Shown piece after piece: positions 26,085 through 33,610 of a stretch of 41,357 nucleotides of DNA. Origin of the DNA: Candidatus Aegiribacteria sp. (GTDB lineage Bacteria; Fermentibacterota; Fermentibacteria; Fermentibacterales; JCC-6); the NCBI GenBank assembly GCA_021108005.1, contig JAIORS010000117.1:1-41357 (forward strand), in the 5' to 3' direction. Within the stretch, counting starts at the first letter, position 1; every line of letters begins with the position of its first letter. The notes under the pieces were generated by a model. The model was not told the DNA's origin. It was given only the letters and a program-made list of their open reading frames with translations, and searched no databases. Both the position numbers and the translations under genes were made by a program.

Positions 26085-27786
26085 TCCCCTCGAAGTAGCT
26101 CAGAAGTATATCTCTGGCAAGGGGGCCCGCAATAGACCCTCCGTGTCCTCCGTGTTCAATAATAACGCATATGACAACCGGTTCGGGCTCACGAGTAAAC
26201 CCCACAACAATAGCGTGATTTTCACCGGAACACTCGGCGGTTCCGGTTTTTCCCCAGAAATCCCATGGATAATCCAAAAATACCCTGTTAAGGGTTCCCT
26301 TTCTGGAAACAACCGTCTGAAGCATACCCTCAATTACAATATCGAATGCGAAATCATCGATTGCTCCAACCGGGAAAAGGGGGTCTCTTTCTTCCTCATG
26401 CAATAGTATCCGAGGCAGTGGCATCCGGCCACTGGATGCGATCACTCCCGTCATGGCAGCCATCTGCAGTGGAGTGGTCAGAAGCTCACCCTGACCAATT
26501 GAAACATTAAGAAGATTTCCCAATCCCCATCCGTCAGGACCGTAGGTGCTGTTCAGATAGTCCGAATCGGGAACAAGACCGTTTCTTTCATCCGTAAGAA
26601 CTTCAGTTAGCCGTGATCCAAGGCCAAAGAATCCTGCGTATTCAGCAAGCTCGTTCAGTGATCCCAGCTGTGATGTTCTGTAAAAGAAAACATCGCAGGA
26701 CTGCGCCAGAGCCTGGATGACGTTCATCCTTCCATGTGCCCTCCAGCATCCGAATTCAGTGTCCCCAAGAGTAAGTGAACCGTAACATGGAGCAGGCATG
26801 GTTTTCTCATCGATCAGATCCTCAGCGATAAGCCAGTAAGCGGTAATTATCTTGAAGGTGGAAGCAGGCGGATAGGAGGCTGCCCAGGCTCTGCAATACA
26901 GGGGATTCTCTGGATTCTGAAGAAGAGCATTCCACTCGTCCTGTGTTATTCCCCTGGAAAACATATTAGTATCGAAAGAAGGAGAAGATGCGGCGCAAAG
27001 AATATCTCCGTTCCTGTAATTCATGATAACTACGGCACCGGGCAGCCCGGTTTTCCCTATGTTCTCGAAGGCTGTTCTCTGTAGTTCCGCATCTAAGGTA
27101 AGTACCACATTCTTCCCGGGGACAGGCTCTTCGGATTCCGTTCCCCTGTATTCCTCAACAATCCTGCCCATGGCATCCACAACTTCCCTGTGCAGCCCGG
27201 GGTTTCCCTGTAAAGTACCATTCAGGCTGAGTTCAATTCCGGTTCTTCCGGTTATTTCCCCCCTGAAGGATTCTGGATCGTCAGCCAGTCCTACGTATCC
27301 GATGACATGGCAGAAATCTTCGGCTCTGTGATATCTCCTAAGTGGCGCAACGTCGATTAGAACGCCTGGGATCCTGTATATGTTTTCTGCAATCGAACTT
27401 ACTTCTTCCACGCTCATACTCTCCCTCAGAACGACAGGTCTATGGGGTACCGATGAAGCCTCACTCAAAATTTCAGATAAAGCATCCACCTGCATATTCA
27501 GAAGAAACGCAACCTGAACGATGTTCAAACTATCGAATTCCGAAGGCACAGCAGTTACAATGAAGGAAGGCCTGCTATCCGCAAGAACTACTCCGTTTCT
27601 GTCACTTATCAGTCCGCGTGGTGCCGGCCTGGTGATTATCCTGATATGATTCTGGCTGGAAAGACTTCTATAGTAGTCCCCCCTGACTATCTGCAGGTAA
27701 AAAAGCCTCACGCCAAGTACAAGGAAAAGAACGAGTACCGTTAATAGATACGCCACAAAGGACCATTGCTTCTTATCCCTGAACAT
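26077..27786 (-). CDS. mrdA: Penicillin-binding protein 2 (transpeptidase)
   Basis: A 569-residue class B PBP. An N-terminal membrane anchor (about 10-32) is followed by a pedestal domain beginning RPAPRGLISDRNG (53-65). The transpeptidase motifs are S309-T-F-K312 (SxxK), S363-C-D365 (SxN position, Asn replaced by Asp as in many PBP2s) and K513-T-G-T516. It crosslinks peptidoglycan during elongation with RodA. It overlaps mreD by 14 nt and rodA by 8 nt. Confidence 0.96.
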   Translation of the reverse strand: MFRDKKQWSFVAYLLTVLVLFLVLGVRLFYLQIVRGDYYRSLSSQNHIRIITRPAPRGLISDRNGVVLADSRPSFIVTAVPSEFDSLNIVQVAFLLNMQVDALSEILSEASSVPHRPVVLRESMSVEEVSSIAENIYRIPGVLIDVAPLRRYHRAEDFCHVIGYVGLADDPESFRGEITGRTGIELSLNGTLQGNPGLHREVVDAMGRIVEEYRGTESEEPVPGKNVVLTLDAELQRTAFENIGKTGLPGAVVIMNYRNGDILCAASSPSFDTNMFSRGITQDEWNALLQNPENPLYCRAWAASYPPASTFKIITAYWLIAEDLIDEKTMPAPCYGSLTLGDTEFGCWRAHGRMNVIQALAQSCDVFFYRTSQLGSLNELAEYAGFFGLGSRLTEVLTDERNGLVPDSDYLNSTYGPDGWGLGNLLNVSIGQGELLTTPLQMAAMTGVIASSGRMPLPRILLHEEERDPLFPVGAIDDFAFDIVIEGMLQTVVSRKGTLNRVFLDYPWDFWGKTGTAECSGENHAIVVGFTREPEPVVICVIIEHGGHGGSIAGPLARDILLSYFEGSD

Positions 27787-28276
27787 GCAGCCTGCCGGTT
27801 ACTCTCCTGGATCTTATTTCAGTGACCCAGGTGGTTATAGATAGGATCAATGCGCCTATAATAACCGTAATGACCGCTCTTGGAACGACAAGAAGAAGCA
27901 CGGGACTGAAACCTGAACCGATAGGCTTTGATGCAACAAGTATGAAAACCGTATCGGAAACCAGTACCGAAATGGCCATCATACTGAGAAGATAGCTTCT
28001 ACCCTCTCCGGATGACAGTCTACTGAAAATTTTTGCCGCAAAAAGCCCAGTAAGGAGGGCAAGAGAAGATGAACCCGGAGGCTGGTGCAGAAGGAGGTCA
28101 AGAACGATTCCTGACCAGAAAGCTCCGTCAACCGCCCAAATTTTCCCGTAATTCTCCGAAAGGTAAACAAGTAGTAAAGGTATAAGAGACGGCGCAACGA
28201 ATATTCTGCCGATTGTCACTTCCAGCAGAAACTGGATAATTACTGTGAAAGCGAGAAAGAATACCCTAAACTGCAA
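27773..28276 (-). CDS. mreD: Rod shape-determining membrane protein MreD
   Basis: A 167-residue hydrophobic protein with about five helices (e.g. residues 4-35, 42-58, 70-84, 98-115, 130-150), the usual size for MreD. The identity rests on position between mreC and mrdA plus topology. The start is TTG with AGGTGA just upstream (position 28274-28276). It is the membrane member of the elongasome. Confidence 0.85.
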   Translation of the reverse strand: MQFRVFFLAFTVIIQFLLEVTIGRIFVAPSLIPLLLVYLSENYGKIWAVDGAFWSGIVLDLLLHQPPGSSSLALLTGLFAAKIFSRLSSGEGRSYLLSMMAISVLVSDTVFILVASKPIGSGFSPVLLLVVPRAVITVIIGALILSITTWVTEIRSRRVTGRLHVQG

Positions 28277-28314
28277 ATTTCACCTGAAATCCATCCCGGG
28301 CGATCACATGCCAA

Positions 28315-29106
28315 CTACTGAGTATCGGATTCATTGAAATCCTCCGGAGGAAGTATGAGAACCTCTCCGGTATTCTGAAAATCAACATCAGGGATTACAC
28401 TGAGTTTCAACGCAAGTCCCTGCTCGCCTGATGAGATACCCGACACTCTTCCTACAAGAAGTCCATCTGGATAAATACCACCATATCTTGAAGTGATTAC
28501 CTGGTCGCCTGTCTCCACTTCGCTTGTAAGATCAACATGAACAAGGCTCAGTGAACCATCTGATGTTGACTGGAGTATTCCGTACGCTCCCGATGGCCAT
28601 GTGACACAGCTTACGTTAACAGAAGGGTTAATAATGGGAAGGATCTCGCTTGTCGCTTCACCCACCGAACATACAATGCCCACAAGACCTTCAGAAGAGA
28701 TACATGCCGAATTCTCGATTATACCGTCGCTGCTCCCCTGATCTATAACAATCGTGCCTGTAACCAACCCTTCCGAACGGTATAGAACATTCGCAGGAAT
28801 AGCTTCTCCGTTATCCGTCCGGGTGATACCAAGCAGTGTTCTGTATCGTTCTGCTTTAACAGCCTCCTCCCGGAGAATCGAATTCTCAAGCATAAGCTGC
28901 ACGATATCACTTCTGAGTTTTTCTTCTGTTGGTGTATCCGTCCCCCTTAAAATAACTTCTGAGAACCTGGCTCCCAGCCAGCTGCCCATTCCGCTCAAAA
29001 GAAATGGACCAAATATAAGAAGGAGAAATGATATGGAAATAAAAAATAAGAATCTGCTGTGCTTTCCGCTCCTGCGGTCTCTGGTCCGTCTTCCTGAACT
29101 ATCCAT
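28315..29106 (-). CDS. mreC: Rod shape-determining protein MreC
   Basis: A 263-residue protein. One N-terminal helix (about 19-42) is followed by a coiled-coil-like stretch (KLRSDIVQLMLENSILREE, about 64-82) and a beta-rich periplasmic domain. VIDQGSSDGI near 138 and DLLVGRVSGI-type segments match MreC. It links MreB to the periplasmic synthetic enzymes. It starts 7 nt after the mreB stop. Confidence 0.93.
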   Translation of the reverse strand: MDSSGRRTRDRRSGKHSRFLFFISISFLLLIFGPFLLSGMGSWLGARFSEVILRGTDTPTEEKLRSDIVQLMLENSILREEAVKAERYRTLLGITRTDNGEAIPANVLYRSEGLVTGTIVIDQGSSDGIIENSACISSEGLVGIVCSVGEATSEILPIINPSVNVSCVTWPSGAYGILQSTSDGSLSLVHVDLTSEVETGDQVITSRYGGIYPDGLLVGRVSGISSGEQGLALKLSVIPDVDFQNTGEVLILPPEDFNESDTQ

Positions 29107-29113
29107 TATACAG

Positions 29114-30151
29114 CTACAGAAGAAGGTTACGGTACCGGTATATATCTTCCAGGATCAGACCGGCACCCAGCACTGTACAGGACAGCGGGTTGTCTGCTAC
29201 TCTTATAGGCAGCCCGGTTTCACTCATTAAAAGTCTGTCCAATCCTTTTAGAAGGGCTCCGCCCCCCGTCAGTATTACTCCGCGGTCAACAATGTCGCTT
29301 GCAAGCTCCGGAGGTGTTTTCTCAAGGCCATGTCTTACGGCTTCAATAATCGTTCCGATAACTTCCTTCAGAGCGTTTCTGACATCTTCAGAATTAATAA
29401 TGTAGGTTTCTGGAATTCCGTTCACAAAATCGAGACCGCTGACCTCGTATTCTTCATCGTCAGCCTCCAGCACTGTTCCCATTCTAATTTTAACTGTTTC
29501 AGCTGTTCTTTCGCCTATCAGAAGGCTGTACTGCTTTTTCAGATATGTCGATATCGCGTTGTCAATCTCATCTCCACCTATTCTTATGGAATTATTGGCC
29601 GCAATAGTGGAGAGACATATCACTGCAACTTCAGTTGTTCCGCCACCGATATCAACAACCATATTACCTGCAGCTCCTTCCACTGGAATTCCCACACCAA
29701 TAGCAGAAGCAAGAGGTTCAGAGACCAGAAGAACCTCCCTTGCGCCAGCTCTTTCCAGTGCTGTCCGCACTGCTGACACTTCAACCTCGGTTATACCACT
29801 TGGTACACATACAAGAACTCTTGGTCTCATCGATATCCTGCGAGTTTTTGCCATACTGAAAAATTCTCTGAGCATTGCCATCGTAGCGGTGGCGTTGGTT
29901 ATAACACCATCTTTCAGAGGTTTCAAAGCTTGCAGTGTAGTTCCGGTACGCCCAAGCATTGCCTTGGCGTCGTGTCCTACCGCTACTAGTTCGTTCGTTT
30001 CTCGATCAAGAGCCACAACACTTGGCTGTTCAAGTACAATGCCCCTGCCCTGAAGGTATACGAGTGTATTCGCGGTTCCTAGATCAATGGCCATTGAATT
30101 TGAAAGCAGTGTTCCGGGTTTTCTGCCGAAAACACTGTTTAATATACGCAT
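29114..30151 (-). CDS. mreB: Actin-like cell-shape protein MreB
   Basis: A 345-residue actin homologue. Phosphate-1 loop AIDLGTANTLVYL is at 22-34, phosphate-2 loop DIGGGTTEVAVI at about 167-178 and adenosine loop LTGGGALLKGLDRL at about 294-307. It polymerises along the inner membrane and organises side-wall growth. The RBS CAGGAGG before the ATG is strong. A candidate promoter lies at 30183-30211, and the following four genes depend on the same transcript. Confidence 0.98.
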   Translation of the reverse strand: MRILNSVFGRKPGTLLSNSMAIDLGTANTLVYLQGRGIVLEQPSVVALDRETNELVAVGHDAKAMLGRTGTTLQALKPLKDGVITNATATMAMLREFFSMAKTRRISMRPRVLVCVPSGITEVEVSAVRTALERAGAREVLLVSEPLASAIGVGIPVEGAAGNMVVDIGGGTTEVAVICLSTIAANNSIRIGGDEIDNAISTYLKKQYSLLIGERTAETVKIRMGTVLEADDEEYEVSGLDFVNGIPETYIINSEDVRNALKEVIGTIIEAVRHGLEKTPPELASDIVDRGVILTGGGALLKGLDRLLMSETGLPIRVADNPLSCTVLGAGLILEDIYRYRNLLL

Positions 30152-30182
30152 TTACCCTCCTGTATACTGAACGATAGCTGGT

Positions 30183-30211
30183 TGAATAGTAAACAAACTG
30201 GCTTGCGTCAA
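30183..30211 (-). promoter_or_regulatory. Candidate mreB operon promoter
   Basis: On the minus strand TTGACG (30211-30206), a 17-nt spacer and TATTCA (30188-30183) give a sigma-70-type promoter about 30 nt before the mreB ATG. Upstream, 30270-30283 is a perfect 14-bp palindrome. Confidence 0.5.
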
Positions 30212-30269
30212 CTCCCGGTTCAAACAGTTTGATAATATACAAGAATAATCATGGTTAACAAGTTGAGTA

Positions 30270-30283
30270 TAGTGTTAACACTA
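30270..30283. promoter_or_regulatory. 14-bp perfect palindrome upstream of mreB
   Basis: TAGTGTTAACACTA is fully symmetric. It covers the stop codon of the lipoprotein gene and lies about 60 nt upstream of the candidate mreB -35. It may be an operator, but only one copy is seen. Confidence 0.4.
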
Positions 30284-31060
30284 CCTCTGATCAGACTTAA
30301 TCGATGATTGCCATAAAGGAACGTAAACAACTGTATCTACAGGGATTGGCACGTTCATTTCCCATATACCCTCCCAGGGTACAGCTGTTGTGTTTATCTC
30401 TGTTAACTCAAGGTCTACCGCATTATCGCTAATTCTTGTGCTCCAGCTCCAGGGCCAGGCGTTATATTCATCGTGCGGTGAAGATCCGTTGATCGAAAAT
30501 TCTCCCGACCCCCATTTACATTCAGACGGGAAAAGATCTCCGTTTTCCATTGTAAGAACCATTCGATACGTTGTATCCGAACCGCGGAAGGTCCACTGGA
30601 TATTCTCATCTATCACGGCTGCGCTACCGGTTATCTCCCATGCTTCCATTGTAAGAGGATAGCCTGTTCTAAGAAGATGAATAAGATCGGCTGACGGAAT
30701 GGTTCCTCCGCCAGCCTGAAGACCTCCCGGAGTGAAAGTTGCGTATTCATCCTGGGGCATATAGATCAGTATGCCGGTTGAATCACCCTTGATGGAAACC
30801 ACGGGCTTACCGTCGGGTCCATAGAAATCACCTCTGAGAAGCCCACCATCAGCATCACCCCAGAGCACAAAGGGACCCCTGGCAACAAGATTACTTCCCT
30901 GCAGCCTTGCGTTGCCCCTGAGTTGAAAACAACCCAGATTCTCCCAGCCGAAAGCTATCCTGCTTGCGTATAGTTCGCTCTGCCTGTGTAAGGATTCAAC
31001 TGTTACCGTACCGCAGGAAAGGAGAATACTCATCAGGAATACTGCAGATCGAACCTTCAT
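30281..31060 (-). CDS. Lipoprotein of unknown function
   Basis: A 259-residue protein with a type II signal peptide: MKVRSAVFLMSILLSC, lipobox L-L-S-C16. The mature part is mainly beta (Gly- and Trp-rich, e.g. GRNARL-like and GFYGPDGKP stretches). Its layout loosely recalls LolB/DUF4292-type lipoproteins, but I cannot assign it. Its start codon shares one base (TAATG) with the stop of the upstream 69-residue gene. It precedes mreB by 129 nt. It is a likely substrate of the window's Lgt. Confidence 0.7.
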   Translation of the reverse strand: MKVRSAVFLMSILLSCGTVTVESLHRQSELYASRIAFGWENLGCFQLRGNARLQGSNLVARGPFVLWGDADGGLLRGDFYGPDGKPVVSIKGDSTGILIYMPQDEYATFTPGGLQAGGGTIPSADLIHLLRTGYPLTMEAWEITGSAAVIDENIQWTFRGSDTTYRMVLTMENGDLFPSECKWGSGEFSINGSSPHDEYNAWPWSWSTRISDNAVDLELTEINTTAVPWEGIWEMNVPIPVDTVVYVPLWQSSIKSDQR

Positions 31061-31269
31061 TATCCTGGCGCTATATCGTACTTCTTCTCGAGGGCAATTA
31101 TCCTCTGTTCGTATTCGTACTCTTTATTGAACTTCGCCTTGCGTGTGAGAAGCTGCTTGTTATCCGGTACTTTTTCAAGAAGCTTGTCAAGCATCAAGAG
31201 TGCCTTTTTCCGGTTACCCTCTTTGGCCTCATTATCTATCTTGCTTACCAGTTCGCTAAGTTTTGCCAC
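31060..31269 (-). CDS. Small TPR-like helical protein
   Basis: A 69-residue, strongly helical, charged protein (MAKLSELVSKIDNEAKEGNR...). Residues 15-45 resemble one TPR unit (A-x-x-x-L-D-K-L-L-E-x-V-P-D). It starts 3 nt after the PHP gene stop and overlaps the lipoprotein start by one base, so it is in the same transcript. No function can be assigned. Confidence 0.65.
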   Translation of the reverse strand: MAKLSELVSKIDNEAKEGNRKKALLMLDKLLEKVPDNKQLLTRKAKFNKEYEYEQRIIALEKKYDIAPG

Positions 31270-31272
31270 TTG

Positions 31273-32157
31273 TTACCTCCTGCTATGATATCCGCATAGT
31301 TTTATAAAATCTTTTACATCTTCAATATCAACATGAAACCCATTTTCTGTTCCCCCAAGGGGAGCGGCTTCATTATTCCTTCCATGATAGTCGGTTCCGC
31401 CCGTAACAACAAGCTGGAATTCCAGAGCATAAGACTTGAGTCTTTCCACCATTGAAGATGTATGTGTAGGGTAGTAGATTTCTATTCCCGCCAATCCATA
31501 CTCTTTCATTGTTCTAAAGAAATTCTTCAGCGTTTCATGGTCCATCTCAATATATCCGGGATGGGCCATTACAGGCAATCCGCCGGATTCCGTAATAATC
31601 TCTATTGCATTCAGCACAGGCAATCTGTCCCGCTCTACGTATGCGGGTTTTCCCTTTGCGAGGAACCTGTCGAAAGCTTCCCTCATGCTGCTTATATACC
31701 CGGCATTAAGCATTGCTTCGGCTATATGAGGTCTTCCCACAACGTCACCTCCAGCGATTACCTCCACTTCATCCATTTCAATGAATATACCGCTGTTGGC
31801 CAGTTTCTCAAGTATTACCGGGTTTCTTCGGGAACGACCTCCCTGGACAAAAGATATTGCCTCTCCGAGAGTGGTTGAACCGTTTACAAGGTCAGAAATA
31901 TCAATTCCCGGAAAGTATCCCAGCAGGTGAGCTGTAAGCCCGTCTTCCTCAAGATCCACGCTCAGCTCAATTCCAGGAAGAAAATTCATCCCCAGCTTCG
32001 TTGCTGCTGAAGCACCTTCAGGAATCCCATCAAATGTATCGTGATCTGTAATGGAAAACAGAGAAAGCGACTTCTCGAACGCCATTGACACAAGTTCAAC
32101 GGGGGAACTAACACCATCTGAGGCGGTACTGTGGGAATGTAGATCAACTCTGTTCAT
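31273..32157 (-). CDS. PHP-domain phosphoesterase (RNase AM/YciV-like)
   Basis: A 294-residue metal-dependent phosphoesterase. The four PHP motifs are visible: VDLHSHSTASDG (4-15), ITDHDTFDG (36-44), LPGIELS near 60 and VMAHPGY near 195, with TGGTDYHG near 256. This set fits the YciV/Rnm group, a 5'-3' exonuclease that trims RNA and removes pAp-type monophosphates. The RBS GGAGG lies 8-9 nt before the ATG. It opens the long minus-strand run ending at 16477. Confidence 0.88.
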   Translation of the reverse strand: MNRVDLHSHSTASDGVSSPVELVSMAFEKSLSLFSITDHDTFDGIPEGASAATKLGMNFLPGIELSVDLEEDGLTAHLLGYFPGIDISDLVNGSTTLGEAISFVQGGRSRRNPVILEKLANSGIFIEMDEVEVIAGGDVVGRPHIAEAMLNAGYISSMREAFDRFLAKGKPAYVERDRLPVLNAIEIITESGGLPVMAHPGYIEMDHETLKNFFRTMKEYGLAGIEIYYPTHTSSMVERLKSYALEFQLVVTGGTDYHGRNNEAAPLGGTENGFHVDIEDVKDFIKLCGYHSRR

Positions 32158-32199
32158 ATGCAGTTTCCTCCAGAAAGAAGAATATTACTAACGGTGATG

Positions 32200-32224
32200 T
32201 ACTATGCAATACCACCTTTGTTTA
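32200..32224 (+). repeat. 25-bp direct repeat, copy 1
   Basis: TACTATGCAATACCACC followed by TTTGTTTA, identical to 33476-33500. It lies just outside the PHP gene and marks the left end of the HEPN/MNT island. On the minus strand it can be read as codons for N-K-G-G-I-A followed by a stop in both copies. Confidence 0.85.
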
Positions 32225-32263
32225 TTAAAGGACGCTCGTCGATTGAGGTCTTGTTTGGAATGA

Positions 32264-32633
32264 TCCCCCGTCGATTTCTACTGCCAGTACGACGATGGTG
32301 CCGCCGTCTGGTTTACCTGGACGGGAGTACACCGCGGCGTATGGTTTCATGTTACCGACTTCGATCCAGGATCGTACGCCCTGGGACTGGACTACTCGGA
32401 ATTCTGGTTTTACTTACCATTCATCTGCCTACCCATGGGATACAAGCGACTTCTACGCAGAAGTCTGGGACCCGGTAGGATATCCGGATACCGGGATGTA
32501 CCCCTACGAGCTTCTTGACAGACAGGTGGTATCTGCAGAGCATCTCACGGCTGTCTTCAACTATTACGATCCGCCACTTACGGCAGGCGAGACATCAGTG
32601 GATATTATGGCGAGTGATACCAGTGGCAGGTAA
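32264..32633 (+). pseudogene. Frameshifted remnant of a secreted protein (YDDG-type beta domain)
   Basis: One frame reads QYDDGAAVWFTWTG to LDYSEFWFY; another continues HSSAYPWDTSDFYAEVWDP to a TAA at 32631-32633. The join is at a duplicated TTAC (32410-32417): removing one copy gives a continuous chain, WFYHSSAYPWD. YDDG...EFWFY...PWD is the pattern of extracellular beta-sandwich modules of large secreted proteins in this type of genome. No start codon or signal peptide remains, and an in-frame TGA lies at 32261-32263. It is a decayed fragment. Confidence 0.7.
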
Positions 32634-32639
32634 TAGGGA

Positions 32640-32978
32640 TTAGCCTGCATCCAATAATCTTTCGATTTCCTTTTTAAGCTTAGGCAGATGATTTAATACT
32701 ATTCCCCATATTACAACATCATCAACCTTGTCGTATCCATGTATAACCCAATTCCTTGCATCAACTATTCTCCGTGAGTTCTCAATCTTGATTGACTCAT
32801 CCAGCTTAAGGATCCTACTCATTGCTTCACCAATGATTTCTATCTCTCTTTCAACAGCACGTCGCAGAAGTTTGTTTTCCTGATAATCAATAAAACTCTA
32901 TCTCTCCCCCATAAATTCTTCTATAGAGTCAATCGAGACTTTGATGTCATAAAGGTGTTTCTTGATCTCACGCTTCAT
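32640..32978 (-). pseudogene. HEPN (DUF86/HepT-like) toxin gene with internal amber stop
   Basis: From ATG at 32978, overlapping the MNT gene by 11 nt, the frame reads MKREIKKHLYDIKVSIDSIE and reaches TAG at codon 27 (32900-32898). It then continues in the same frame for 85 codons to TAA at 32640-32642. The part after the stop includes NKLLRRAVEREIEIIGEAM and the HEPN ribonuclease motif R-N-W-V-I-H (Rx4-6H), followed by GYDKV. All of this matches DUF86 length (about 110). An AAGGA RBS lies 8 nt before the start. A reinitiating product from ATG at 32822 would be 60 residues and keep the motif. The simplest reading is inactivation of the toxin by a point mutation. Confidence 0.8.
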
Positions 32979-33276
32979 AGATCAATTCCTTGGTCTCATC
33001 TATACTCTCTATAAAATATGGGTTCGACAAAGTTCTTTCTGTTACGATATCTATCTCTCTATCAAAGAGCTCTCTCAACTTATGCTGCAGCGAAAAATAG
33101 TTATCGGTATACTCCTGTATCGATAGGTTCTCAGACAGCGTTAAAAGAAAATCAATATCACTGTCATCTCTGAAATTACCAGAAACTGCTGAGCCAAACA
33201 CATAGAGCTTTCTTACTCCAAATGCCAGACACAGGTTCTTAAGGTCAAGCATGTTTCTTTCAAGAATCTTCTGCAT
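32968..33276 (-). CDS. Minimal nucleotidyltransferase antitoxin (MNT/MntA-like)
   Basis: A 102-residue protein. GSAVSGNFRDDSDIDF (about 28-43) is the GSx10DxD motif of minimal nucleotidyltransferases, with a third acidic position in REIDIVTE near 73-80. These antitoxins block their HEPN partner by adding AMP to it. The gene is upstream of and overlaps the HEPN gene by 11 nt, the usual arrangement. The antitoxin looks intact, unlike its partner. Confidence 0.9.
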   Translation of the reverse strand: MQKILERNMLDLKNLCLAFGVRKLYVFGSAVSGNFRDDSDIDFLLTLSENLSIQEYTDNYFSLQHKLRELFDREIDIVTERTLSNPYFIESIDETKELIYEA

Positions 33277-33610
33277 TGCTCTTCTCTTTTAACATTAGCT
33301 GTAACTGAGCCGTTTCAGGAACTTACTCTGAAGATGTTTTCCTCAACCACATATGAATATATCTCCGGTCTCTGTCTCGTACAAGAACACAACAAGAATC
33401 GGAGGGTTATCGGGACGAATTAGGTTACTTTGCAAGCAAATCAAGAGATTGTGGAAAATCCACTTTCCTACTATTTACTATGCAATACCACCTTTGTTTA
33501 CTTTCGCAAGAAAATTCGCTAAATATATTCATGCTGCTCCCAAAATCAGTTTCGCAGCCAGCATTAAAATAAGTTGAACCGAATATCAGATTCATCAGTA
33601 CATAGACCGG
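33277..33610. other. Gene-free stretch upstream of the MNT gene
   Basis: It holds the MNT promoter region (minus), the second 25-bp repeat (33476-33500) and AT-rich DNA before the HD-domain gene. Short open frames here have no homology-like content. Confidence 0.5.
33476..33500 (+). repeat. 25-bp direct repeat, copy 2
   Basis: Identical over 25 nt to 32200-32224. It marks the right end of the island, and flanking bases differ between copies. Confidence 0.85.

Noticed and set aside
32898-32900. Genome-wide UAG recoding
   Set aside because: Other genes in the window end with TAG (e.g. the lipoprotein at 30281) at natural C-termini, so UAG works as a stop.
33353-33577. Short plus-strand gene across repeat copy 2
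   Set aside because: No RBS, and its only shared piece with another frame comes from the repeated DNA itself.
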